The translations under genes and the position numbers were made by a program. Below are positions 56,312 through 64,000 of a DNA stretch of 64,000 bases, piece by piece; the first letter of the stretch is position 1, and every line of letters begins with the position of its first letter. The stretch is from Salinibius halmophilus (GTDB lineage Bacteria > Pseudomonadota > Gammaproteobacteria > Pseudomonadales > Natronospirillaceae): positions 62,001-126,000 of the forward strand of contig NZ_QPEP01000003.1 of NCBI RefSeq assembly GCF_003577475.1. The letters are read 5' to 3'. The notes under the pieces are model-generated. The model had not been told where the DNA came from, did not search any database, and saw only the letters and a program-made list of their open reading frames with translations.

Positions 56312-56398
56312 AACGCCTCGCTACCTGCGAGCCTGCCAATTCAATTAGCTCACTTGCACTGCCACCCAGGCGGTGATTACTTTTTGATATTGAATTGG
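56285..56398 (+). promoter_or_regulatory. Alternative hairpin leader of rsgA
   Basis: Hairpin A: TTGGCAGGCTC (56285-56295) pairs with GAGCCTGCCAA (56329-56339), 11 bp perfect, with an inner GTAGC/GCTAC stem (56300-56304/56320-56324). Hairpin B: CCAATTCAAT (56336-56345) pairs with ATTGAATTGG (56389-56398), 10 bp perfect, with a CACC/GGTG stem inside. They share bases 56336-56339, so both cannot form fully. Hairpin B ends 8 bases before the rsgA ATG and covers its only weak SD (GGA). Confidence 0.6.
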
Positions 56399-56406
56399 AA
56401 CTTACA

Positions 56407-57432
56407 ATGTATTCATTAACAGAACTTGGCTGGCGCCCCTTCTTTCAACAGCAGCTTAGCCTAGAAGACTATGATCATGGGTTTGCTCAACGCGTTCTGG
56501 CGGTGCACCGCCAACACATTGATGTAATCAGCGAAGCGGGCACAGCAAGAATTGCGATGCCTCACCATTGGCTAAAGCTTGCCGAAGACGAGCGACCAAC
56601 CGTAGGAGATTGGTTGTGGGGCGAACGTTTGCTCGAACGTCTTAGTCTATTGCAGCGCATTGCTGCCGGCACTGAACCCAAACCACAGCTGCTTGCGGCA
56701 AATGTTGATACCTTGCTGATTATGATGTCTTGTAATCACGATTTTAACATTGCTCGCTTGCGCCGTTACCTGGTGCTGGCTAACGACGCCGGTGTCATGC
56801 CTGTCATTGTGCTGAGCAAAGCTGACTTAGTAGCAAACGCTGACGACTATGTCAGCCAAGCGCAAATTGCCGCCCCTAACGTGCCGGTTGTGGCGTTAAA
56901 TGGCTTAGCGAGCGACGCCTCTTCTGCGCTAAATGATTGGCTTACACCAGGGCAAACACTCGCTATGTTAGGCTCATCTGGCGTGGGGAAATCAACCCTA
57001 TTAAATACCCTGTTGGGTAATGCGGTTCAGGAAACCGGCGGTATTAGAGAAGATGACAGCAAAGGTCGCCATACCACCACAAGCCGCCTTATGCAGCCCC
57101 TACAAAATGGCAGCTGGATGATCGACACACCAGGCATGCGAGAACTGCGCCTTGGGTCAGTTGATGTAACCGTTGGCTTCGAGGAAATTGCCCAACTTAT
57201 GCAGCAATGCCAGTTTAACAATTGCCATCACGACGGGGACAAAGGTTGTGCCGTAGAGGCAGCCATTGCAGATGGCCGACTATCTAGTCATGACTGGCAG
57301 CAGTTCCGCAAGTTAGAACGCGAAGCCATGTATGCGCAAGAAACGGAGTGGGAAAAACGCGCGCGCTTTAAAAAGTTTAGCCATGTCGTTCAAGAGGCAG
57401 TCGCCCAACGAAAAGAGAAGCTAGGAAAATAG
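56407..57432 (+). CDS. rsgA: Small ribosomal subunit biogenesis GTPase RsgA
   Basis: 341 aa from the ATG at 56407; a TTG four codons upstream is less likely. Circularly permuted GTPase acting in late 30S maturation: an OB-fold N-terminal part, VIVLSKADLV (G4), MLGSSGVGKSTLLNTLLG (G1), DTPGMREL (G3), and the zinc motif with CQFNNCHHDGDKGC. RsgA is stimulated by 30S and bound by ppGpp. Its leader has an unusual structure, described separately. Confidence 0.95.
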   Translation: MYSLTELGWRPFFQQQLSLEDYDHGFAQRVLAVHRQHIDVISEAGTARIAMPHHWLKLAEDERPTVGDWLWGERLLERLSLLQRIAAGTEPKPQLLAANVDTLLIMMSCNHDFNIARLRRYLVLANDAGVMPVIVLSKADLVANADDYVSQAQIAAPNVPVVALNGLASDASSALNDWLTPGQTLAMLGSSGVGKSTLLNTLLGNAVQETGGIREDDSKGRHTTTSRLMQPLQNGSWMIDTPGMRELRLGSVDVTVGFEEIAQLMQQCQFNNCHHDGDKGCAVEAAIADGRLSSHDWQQFRKLEREAMYAQETEWEKRARFKKFSHVVQEAVAQRKEKLGK

Positions 57433-57614
57433 TTTTTCGGGCAAAATCAAATACCACTATTGCATATAAAACTTTGTTTTTTACGCCTTATGGATATTAA
57501 AAACCACCCAAAACCATCCAAAAGGACATATTTACTAGAAAAGCAATAAAGAAAGGACTCTTTATAACAGACCATTATTTGTTACCTTTAGTGACGTCAG
57601 GATACGGTGAAAGG

Positions 57615-57677
57615 GTTGAAGCGCACTTCAACACTCTCTCTCAAGCCCGAATGGCACACACACTCTCTCCACGTGCC
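57615..57677 (+). repeat. Two hairpins in the leader of the OpgC-like gene
   Basis: GTTGAAG-cgca-CTTCAAC (57615-57632) and GGCAC...GTGCC (57653-57677), each followed or filled by an ACTCTCTC tract. The remainder of 57433-57707 shows no gene. Confidence 0.45.
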
Positions 57678-57707
57678 GCTAGGGCTAACTAAAAGGAAAA
57701 CAATAAA

Positions 57708-58838
57708 ATGAATAATAGAAACCTTGCCTTGGATGGGCTTCGGGGCTTTTTCTTGGTCATTATGGCCGTCAATCACTTGTTTGGCGCCTTCGTGCGAAAC
57801 TTTACCGCTGAACCCCTAGGGCCGGTTTCCGCCGCCGAAGGGTTTGTATTATTGAGTGGTATTGTGTTTGCCATGGTTTATGGCGCCCGCGATAACATCT
57901 TTGCTGTCACTGGCAAACGACTCTGGTTGGTTTATCGCTGGCAAATCACCGGGGTTATCGCCTTGGTTGCTGGCTGCTTTGCCGTGCCGGCCTTGTATGA
58001 GCAAGTATGGGCACCATTTTTTGGCCTAGCAGATGTAAAAGATCATTTTTGGCAAACAAGCATCGCAATGATGACCCTCACCTATGTGCCTGGTTTTCAT
58101 GATGTACTAGTGATCTATTTAGTCTCGCTCGCACTGGCACCTATAGGCCTAGTGCTGCTGCGCAAAGGCTTAGGGTTAATATGGTTACTGGCTTCTGGTG
58201 CCTTATGGCTAGCCGCGAAGTGGCTTAATGCCGACATGCTCAACCCAGTATTTGCGCAAGTATTGCCAGATATTGCTTTTACACCAGGGTATTTTGACGT
58301 GCTCGCTTGGCAATTCTTGTTTCAAATTGGCTTGGTGCTCGGTTTTTATGCCAAGCATCGCAATCTAGACTTCATGGTGGCCAACAAGGTATTTAACACA
58401 CTGGTCGTGGTTAGCATCCTAGCCATCACCATTGTTTGGCAACTCAATAAACTAGGCCTAATGCCGTTGGCAGTGTTTAGCGTGTTAAATGGCGACCAGC
58501 CATTACAGTCAGCCCTTGGCAATGACACGCCAGCCCTTGGCCTGATGCGCATTGCTTACACCTTGTTAGTTGCCTATGGCGCCATGCTGCTTGTACGGTA
58601 TGTTCCAAAGCTACTCAGCCTGCGCTATTTCACCTTCTTAGGTCAGCACTCGATTCAAGTATTTGTCTTCCACGCAGTCGCCTTATACTGGATTGCGCCG
58701 TTCGCTTACCCCTACAACATAGAATTGTGGTGGGCCGACCTACTCATTTCATTAGCCTTTGCGCTATCGCTATTGCTACCAGCGTATTTGCACTCGTTGT
58801 GGCAAAACATGCGTAAAAAGCAACTAAGCGCTGCGTAA
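57708..58838 (+). CDS. OpgC-like membrane acyltransferase
   Basis: 376 aa with about ten transmembrane helices. RNLALDGLRGFFLVIMAVNHL and AEGFVLLSGIVFAMVYGAR are the OpgC_C domain signatures; the conserved Asp-x2-Arg and the FLSG-type motif (VLLSG) are present. OpgC succinylates periplasmic glucans in Proteobacteria; opgG/H are not adjacent, so the acceptor is open. SD AAAAGGAAAA. Followed by a terminator. Confidence 0.87.
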   Translation: MNNRNLALDGLRGFFLVIMAVNHLFGAFVRNFTAEPLGPVSAAEGFVLLSGIVFAMVYGARDNIFAVTGKRLWLVYRWQITGVIALVAGCFAVPALYEQVWAPFFGLADVKDHFWQTSIAMMTLTYVPGFHDVLVIYLVSLALAPIGLVLLRKGLGLIWLLASGALWLAAKWLNADMLNPVFAQVLPDIAFTPGYFDVLAWQFLFQIGLVLGFYAKHRNLDFMVANKVFNTLVVVSILAITIVWQLNKLGLMPLAVFSVLNGDQPLQSALGNDTPALGLMRIAYTLLVAYGAMLLVRYVPKLLSLRYFTFLGQHSIQVFVFHAVALYWIAPFAYPYNIELWWADLLISLAFALSLLLPAYLHSLWQNMRKKQLSAA

Positions 58839-58854
58839 CCGCCCAACAGATTAT

Positions 58855-58882
58855 AAAGGCCGCTAACTCGCGGCCTTTTTTA
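58855..58882 (+). terminator. Intrinsic terminator after the OpgC-like gene
   Basis: AAAGGCCGC-taactc-GCGGCCTTTTTT: a stem of six GC pairs flanked by A/T pairs, with a T run. Confidence 0.9.
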
Positions 58883-58958
58883 TTTTGGCAACGCAACGTG
58901 ATATAAAAAACAGCGTGTCACGTAAGAAATCGAGTCAGTCGTCAATAATGAGGTTCCT

Positions 58959-60326
58959 ATGAGTGTCGCCGAACTGAGGCAGCAACAGAAAAGTTATTTT
59001 CATCAGCAGTCGACCAAGCCATATGAGTTTCGCATTCGCATGCTAGACACCTTGCGAGCGGCGATTCAGGCGTATGAACCTCGTTTAATGCAAGCATTGG
59101 CCGACGATTTAGATAAGTCTGAGTTTGAAGCCTTCAGCAATGAAATTGGGCTGCTTTATAGTGAAATTAGTCACAGCAAAAAGTCGCTGAAAAAATGGAT
59201 GAAAGCCAAGCGCGTCACACCTGATTTGGCGCTGATGCCATCAAAAGCATGGATTCAACCTGAGCCCTATGGTTCTGTGCTGATTATTGGCCCGTGGAAC
59301 TACCCAATTCAGTTATTGCTGATGCCCCTCATAGGCGCCGTGGCAGCTGGCAATACTGCCGTGATCAAACCCTCTGAACTTGCACCCCATTGTGCCGAGG
59401 TTGTTCAGGCAATGATTGATGAGTATTTTGACCAGCAGTACATTGCCGTGGTGCAAGGGGAAGCCGACGTTACACAGGCGCTCATTAGAGAAAACTTTGA
59501 TCACATATTCTTTACCGGCAGCACGCCAGTGGGCAAAAAAATTATGGCCGCTGCCAGTGAGTTTTTAACCCCAGTCACCCTAGAACTGGGTGGCAAAAGC
59601 CCAGCCATTGTAGATGAAACTGCCAACCTTGGTGTGGCTGCGCGCCGCATAGCTTTTGGTAAATGGAACAATGCTGGCCAAACTTGCGTGGCGCCAGACT
59701 ATGTGCTGGTACATGAAAGCGTGGCTGAACCCTTTGTTGCAGCCCTTAAAGAGGCCACGCAAGCGTTTTACGGGCATGCCAACCAAAGCAAAGAATACGG
59801 GAAAATTATCACTGAGCGCCATCATCAGCGCTTGCAAAGCCTGCTACCAGAGCCGCAGCGCATTGTACTTGGTGGTGATTATGATCAGGAGAGCCGCTAC
59901 TTTGCGCCTACCATCACCTACCCTGCTCAGTGGCAAGATGCCGCGATGGAAGATGAGATATTTGGCCCAATTTTGCCTGTGTTGGTGTACCAAGACTTGC
60001 AGGCAACCATTAATACCCTGCAAAAGAGAGATAAACCCCTAGCCTTGTACTGTTTTAGTCAGTCACAAAGTGTGCAAGAGCAAGTCACGCAAGAGCTTAG
60101 TTTTGGCGGTGGCATGATTAATGGCGCACTATTGCATGTTGCCAGTCATCAGTTGCCCTTTGGCGGCGTAGGGCCCAGTGGTATGGGAAGCTACCATGGC
60201 AAAGCAAGTTTCGATTGTTTTAGTCACCACAAGAGCTTGGTGAAGCAACCAAGCAACTTTGAGCTATCGCTGATGTATCCACACAAGCGTATTGCCACAA
60301 AGTGGTTGAAGAAGGTAATGAGGTAG
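58959..60326 (+). CDS. Aldehyde dehydrogenase, class 3-like
   Basis: 455 aa. NAD(P)-dependent oxidation of an aldehyde to the acid. PYGSVLIIGPWNYPIQLLLMP, VIKPSELAPH, FFTGSTPVGKKIM, VTLELGGKSP (catalytic Glu) and NNAGQTCVAPDYVLV (catalytic Cys) are all present. The length and the C-terminal MYPHKRIATKWLKKVM resemble ALDH3/coniferyl-type enzymes that act on fatty or aromatic aldehydes. A P1-type repeat overlaps its stop. Confidence 0.93.
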   Translation: MSVAELRQQQKSYFHQQSTKPYEFRIRMLDTLRAAIQAYEPRLMQALADDLDKSEFEAFSNEIGLLYSEISHSKKSLKKWMKAKRVTPDLALMPSKAWIQPEPYGSVLIIGPWNYPIQLLLMPLIGAVAAGNTAVIKPSELAPHCAEVVQAMIDEYFDQQYIAVVQGEADVTQALIRENFDHIFFTGSTPVGKKIMAAASEFLTPVTLELGGKSPAIVDETANLGVAARRIAFGKWNNAGQTCVAPDYVLVHESVAEPFVAALKEATQAFYGHANQSKEYGKIITERHHQRLQSLLPEPQRIVLGGDYDQESRYFAPTITYPAQWQDAAMEDEIFGPILPVLVYQDLQATINTLQKRDKPLALYCFSQSQSVQEQVTQELSFGGGMINGALLHVASHQLPFGGVGPSGMGSYHGKASFDCFSHHKSLVKQPSNFELSLMYPHKRIATKWLKKVMR

Positions 60327-60366
60327 GTTGCACGGCGCGGTAGCGCCGGGCAACGTGTATCGCCGA
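60325..60366. repeat. Palindromic element family P1, terminal hairpin only
   Basis: GTAGGTTGCACGGCGC...GCGCCGGGCAACGTGTATCGCC, matching the right-hand module of the full copies in inverse orientation. The first base run supplies the TAG stop of the aldehyde dehydrogenase gene. Confidence 0.75.
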
Positions 60367-60377
60367 TCGGCCGGCGA

Positions 60378-60656
60378 TTACAGGTAAATGCAGTAATAAG
60401 CAGTATCTACCGGTACTTGCAGTTGGAATTTGCTGTCACCTGGTACGTTGAACTCGGTACCCGACTTGAACGACTGCCATTCATCAGAGCCTGGTAGCTT
60501 AACAATCAGCTCACCGGCGATGACTTGCATTAACTCAGGGGCCGCCGTGCCAAACTCGTATTCGCCTTTGCTCATCACACCAACAGTGGCTGGCTTGTCA
60601 TGGCCTTCAACAGACAAAGATTGAACGGCGCCATCAAAATAAGCATTGTGTTTCAT
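60378..60656 (-). CDS. ppnP: Pyrimidine/purine nucleoside phosphorylase PpnP
   Basis: 92 aa from the ATG at 60656 (MKHNAYFDGAVQSL); an upstream start at 60695 adds an atypical segment. The cupin core KGEYEFGTAAPELMQVIAG and PGDSKFQLQV...YYCIYL match YaiE/DUF1255, which cleaves several nucleosides with phosphate. Confidence 0.94.
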   Translation of the reverse strand: MKHNAYFDGAVQSLSVEGHDKPATVGVMSKGEYEFGTAAPELMQVIAGELIVKLPGSDEWQSFKSGTEFNVPGDSKFQLQVPVDTAYYCIYL

Positions 60657-60718
60657 AATTTGATCCTCTTTTTGATGGCGCTGAGTGTACTGCATTTTTT
60701 ACGCATGAACAGCGTTTT

Positions 60719-61444
60719 TTATTGTGGCCACACTTGGCCATTTACCTTGGTTTCGCCTGTAGCAACGTTCACCGAAATATAGCTGCCATTAGCGCCTTCA
60801 ATGTAGTAGGTACCCGATTGAGTAAGCTGTCCATCCACGAAATCTACCGCTACCATTGGTTTGGTGTACATGTTCACCGTGCCAGAAGCTTCAGGCGATT
60901 CGTAGGCAATTTTTGCCGTCATAGTGGTAGTAGACTCTACATTTGTACCACTGGTCTGCATGTTCATATTCAGATTGTACTGACTCAGTTCAGTGGTCAC
61001 TGGTTCAAACTGATGCGTTGCCGTCACCCCACCCGACATAGCAATAGAAATATTGCCGTTTGCTTCATTGCCCGATGCAACCAGCACCGTATTAAGACTG
61101 CCCAATAGCGACCAATTGCCGTCTTCATTACAGTTTAAAAACTCTGCCTTACTGGTTAAACCGTCCGCAGTTTCACTACTAGCCGTTTTAATAGTGCCAG
61201 AAACACGACATTCGATGGTCGTGCTAGCCCCAGTGCCTATGCGCGGCGCAACAGCCGTTTGCTCGCGCTGAGTCTGCTCGCGCGTAGTAGTCTGCATCGC
61301 AATCAATGCCGATGCATTCTGCTGTGTAATTTCAAGCGTTGGCGGCGACAACTGCACTTGGTCTGTAACGCCACCAATATCACTTGTGCAAGCTGCTAAC
61401 GAGGTGGCGGTTGCCGCCACTAACATCAACTTTTTCATCTTCAT
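60719..61444 (-). CDS. Predicted lipoprotein of unknown function
   Basis: 241 aa. The signal peptide MKMKKLMLVAATATSLAAC ends in a lipobox (LAAC), so the mature protein would be anchored by its cysteine. The rest is Thr/Ser-rich and beta-rich, with two further cysteines (IECRVSG, FLNCNEDG) that may pair. ATGs at 61444 and 61438 are both plausible; a longer start at 61459 is less likely. I recognise no family. Confidence 0.65.
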   Translation of the reverse strand: MKMKKLMLVAATATSLAACTSDIGGVTDQVQLSPPTLEITQQNASALIAMQTTTREQTQREQTAVAPRIGTGASTTIECRVSGTIKTASSETADGLTSKAEFLNCNEDGNWSLLGSLNTVLVASGNEANGNISIAMSGGVTATHQFEPVTTELSQYNLNMNMQTSGTNVESTTTMTAKIAYESPEASGTVNMYTKPMVAVDFVDGQLTQSGTYYIEGANGSYISVNVATGETKVNGQVWPQ

Positions 61445-61549
61445 GATTCCATCTTCCATTTTCTTTCACTATAACGACTTGAGCAAAATAAAAAGCCAAA
61501 CCAACTACATTTCTAACTTTTTATTAACACAATACAGTCGTTTTCAGCG

Positions 61550-63991
61550 CTAGTTTTGCCAAGCCGAAAGGTCTTTCTGCATGATTGGTCGCAGGCACCA
61601 CCAGAGCACCAATAACTGCACTGCAAAAATTCCAGCCACGGTAGCGAGCACGGTCTTTAACCCCGCCTCTAGGGTTAACCATTTCGCGACTTCCGGGAAC
61701 AACTGATAAAATACAGAACCTGCGATGGCGCCGCCGACAATAAGGGCTAGCGCACTAAGCATGCCGACTCTGACTATAATTTGTTGCCGTGCTTTCGCCG
61801 GTGGCTGTCCTTGGGCGATATTGAGCCAATACCAAGGCTGCATACGGTTAACCAGATAACGAGTATTGAGCGCCAAAGTAAGCAACAAGGAAACACCCGC
61901 CAATAACGACAGCCCCATGACTAGGTTTAACCGAGCTTGTGCTAGGGGTTGGCTTTCCGCCATATACTCTGACCAAGTTTTAGTAAAATAGCGTTTTGGC
62001 GGCTCCCAGTAGTCGTAAGTAATCTCGTTTAACTGGTCGATATCGAACTCTGGCGAGACAAACATGGTGCCATAACATTCAGGTCCTCGACTGACACTGA
62101 GTACATAAGGCACTTGGTAGCGCTTAGGTAAATTAAACGCCTCTACTATCCCCTGTACACGTGTATTACCTCGCAAACGCAAACTGCCGTCAGCGGCCGT
62201 ATCCGGCACACTGGCTAAACGAACTTCCTCAAAATCGCGTGTATCGTTAGCAAGACCCAATAAACTGGCCGCTGGCTGGCTTAGGAAAACACCTCGGGCA
62301 GTCGCTTGCTCAACCCCAAGCACCTGGGTAAAAAACGAAAGCGTAGCTTGCCCAGAATACAAAGACACAATTGCTGATGAATCGCCAGACAGCTGCCAAT
62401 TTTGCGTGCTGGTTTCCCAACCCACACATGCCGCTGCAACGTCATCGGGATAAGTCCGCAGCAGATTAGACAAACTTGCATTCCAACCAAAGCTGAAGCC
62501 ATTGGCGTCATAGTCTTCATACTCACTATGCACAACAAGAAAGTCTGTTTTAGAGAGCAGATCATTAGGGGTTAACTGGGCGCGATAGGCCAGTGACAGC
62601 AGCAACATAATTAGCATCACCACGCCAATTAGTGCTGAATACACTACATGCGTGAGCTGCAAAGCGAAAAACTTGTTAGCAATATTATGGCGAATGGTGT
62701 TAAGGCCCTGATAAACAAGATGTGCCTGCTGTAGTTTTCGGTTTGCTAGCAATATAAACATCAGCAGCAGCCCAACAAATAGCAAAGCCAATGCAGCAAC
62801 CAAAAGATTGACCTGATTGCCCTTTACAAAGCCAAGTAGCAAGGCATAAGTGTTGAGCGGCCAATAGATAAGACCAGCGACCACTAGGGTAAATAATAGA
62901 AAGAGTGATGCTTCAATAAGCAATTGTTTGGTTAAGCGTTTCGGTGGTGCGCCCATGGCTACCTTAATGAGCATTTCACTTTGCCGTACTAGCGGCAAGC
63001 GCTGCGCGATGGCGAGTGAGAACAGCAATACAATGGCGCCCATGGCAAGCGTTACGATCGACAATAAGTTGAACGATTCCGACAGCATGGCATAGGTACT
63101 GGTTTGAGTCCTGGCGCCAGGCAATACCTTGATGTTCGATATATCTCGTTGCTGGGACACGCATGGCGCTGGCTGATTAAAGATTTGCTGGTTGACTGAC
63201 TGTTGTAGTGCGCTTGCCGAGTCATACTTGCTTGCAATCACTTGCATGCGAGCGGCCTTGTCCCAGCTGGTAGGCAGGTCATCTTCAGCAAGTGATGGTG
63301 GCTCAAGCTCAAAAACACCGTTTATGCCAACAAACTGCCAGCTAGCTAAGCCGATACTGGTGATGAATTTAACCTCTTGGCCGTCCATCCAAGGGTTGAA
63401 ATCGCTAGGTAGCACACCCGCGATTGGCGTAGCGAGTGTGCCTTTTACCTTTTGATCACCAAACTCATCTTCAACATAAAGCTCTAGGGCAGGATAACCC
63501 TGATGCTCAGAGATTAAATGCTGGTTCTCCTGAAACCATTCGTCAAACACATACACCCAGCGTTCTGGGAATAGCTGATTGGCATCAAAAAACGTCTCGA
63601 CTGGTTGCAAGCCGTAGAAGTCGACAAAACTTGGCTCGGTCATGGTAAAGGTATATGCCTCGTAGGCATCACTGCCAGAATCGTGCAGCAATTCCACGGC
63701 TCGATGGCTGCGCATACCCATGTACACTTGGCTTGCATCAATGCCATCAAGTTGGCGGACTTGATCGATCATGCATTGATCCAACTCGCCCATTGCATCA
63801 ATTTCATCCGAACCGAGCGTAAAATACTGCTTCGCCGCTGCACCAGAAGGCACTGCTGCCTGATAGGCCGAATAGCTATGCCAATACATTTGACTCAAGG
63901 CCAAAAAGGCTGCCATTAAAATCGACAAAAAGAACAATAAACCACGAATGGGCCGCAGAAACCGCCACGATAGCGAGAGTTCGGGAAGCAT
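61550..63991 (-). CDS. FtsX/MacB-type ABC transporter permease
   Basis: 813 aa. A first transmembrane helix (residues ~17-38, GLLFFLSILMAAFLALSQM), a large periplasmic domain to about residue 300, three helices (~305-415), a linking cytoplasmic part, a fourth and a second periplasmic domain (~475-675), and three closing helices: the duplicated layout of FtsX-type permeases such as MacB or LolC/E relatives. LIKVAMGAPPKRLTKQLLIEA resembles the coupling loop to the ATPase. No ATPase gene is in the window; it may lie just beyond the right edge, 9 bases away. Confidence 0.8.
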   Translation of the reverse strand: MLPELSLSWRFLRPIRGLLFFLSILMAAFLALSQMYWHSYSAYQAAVPSGAAAKQYFTLGSDEIDAMGELDQCMIDQVRQLDGIDASQVYMGMRSHRAVELLHDSGSDAYEAYTFTMTEPSFVDFYGLQPVETFFDANQLFPERWVYVFDEWFQENQHLISEHQGYPALELYVEDEFGDQKVKGTLATPIAGVLPSDFNPWMDGQEVKFITSIGLASWQFVGINGVFELEPPSLAEDDLPTSWDKAARMQVIASKYDSASALQQSVNQQIFNQPAPCVSQQRDISNIKVLPGARTQTSTYAMLSESFNLLSIVTLAMGAIVLLFSLAIAQRLPLVRQSEMLIKVAMGAPPKRLTKQLLIEASLFLLFTLVVAGLIYWPLNTYALLLGFVKGNQVNLLVAALALLFVGLLLMFILLANRKLQQAHLVYQGLNTIRHNIANKFFALQLTHVVYSALIGVVMLIMLLLSLAYRAQLTPNDLLSKTDFLVVHSEYEDYDANGFSFGWNASLSNLLRTYPDDVAAACVGWETSTQNWQLSGDSSAIVSLYSGQATLSFFTQVLGVEQATARGVFLSQPAASLLGLANDTRDFEEVRLASVPDTAADGSLRLRGNTRVQGIVEAFNLPKRYQVPYVLSVSRGPECYGTMFVSPEFDIDQLNEITYDYWEPPKRYFTKTWSEYMAESQPLAQARLNLVMGLSLLAGVSLLLTLALNTRYLVNRMQPWYWLNIAQGQPPAKARQQIIVRVGMLSALALIVGGAIAGSVFYQLFPEVAKWLTLEAGLKTVLATVAGIFAVQLLVLWWCLRPIMQKDLSAWQN

Positions 63992-64000
63992 ATCTATCCT

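Overview
The window is chromosomal DNA of a polarly flagellated, probably marine, gammaproteobacterium. The grounds are a gammaproteobacterial-type groESL with fxsA beside it, type II secretion genes gspN-C-D, sigma54 and sigma28 flagellar promoters, a TPP-riboswitch thiBPQ operon, and many short palindromic intergenic repeats. I cannot name a genus. No rRNA, tRNA or CRISPR array was seen.

Left part (1-22,800): a flagellar filament and flagellin-glycosylation island. It opens with the 5' part of a giant flagellin gene (at least 835 codons, running off the left edge) under a textbook sigma28 promoter. Next come a Maf/DUF115 flagellin glycosyltransferase and two convergent operons for pseudaminic-acid-type nonulosonates. 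The plus operon is pseC, aldo/keto reductase, Gfo/Idh oxidoreductase, SDR, pseF. The minus operon is pseB, pseG, formyltransferase, pseI. A formyltransferase stands where the acetyltransferase PseH would be expected. Sigma54 (-24/-12) promoters with the exact GG-N10-GC spacing lie before maf, pseC, pseB and flgJ, so sugar synthesis, transfer and late filament-junction genes look co-regulated. A short segment with an apparently frameshifted Rpn-type nuclease, an AAA/PD-(D/E)XK protein, a degenerate PIG-L protein and a small helical protein separates the glycan genes from flgJ-flgK-flgL. FlgK is unusually long at 1004 aa.

Middle (22,800-48,150): gspN-C-D without the rest of the type II secretion operon, groES-groEL, fxsA, a ketopantoate-reductase-like gene overlapping a histidine kinase gene, an exported HExxH metallopeptidase, a PduO-type cobalamin adenosyltransferase, orphan gcvH, murI, thiBPQ with its riboswitch, DUF418 and DUF2252 proteins, a diguanylate cyclase, upp-uraA with a terminator-like hairpin in the leader, a TetR regulator and ybaK.

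Right part (48,150-64,000): a stand-alone NodU/CmcH-type carbamoyltransferase, a DUF2339 membrane protein, an FAD oxidoreductase, a GNAT-nitrilase fusion, rsgA with a striking leader (a 16-codon ORF and two mutually exclusive hairpins), an OpgC-like acyltransferase, an ALDH3-like dehydrogenase, ppnP, a lipoprotein and an FtsX-type permease.

The most interesting signals are the sigma54/sigma28-controlled glycosylation island with its formyltransferase substitution and three extra oxidoreductases, the oversized FliC/FlgK pair, the rsgA leader, and a family of about 113-bp palindromic elements that often supply stop codons to flanking genes.
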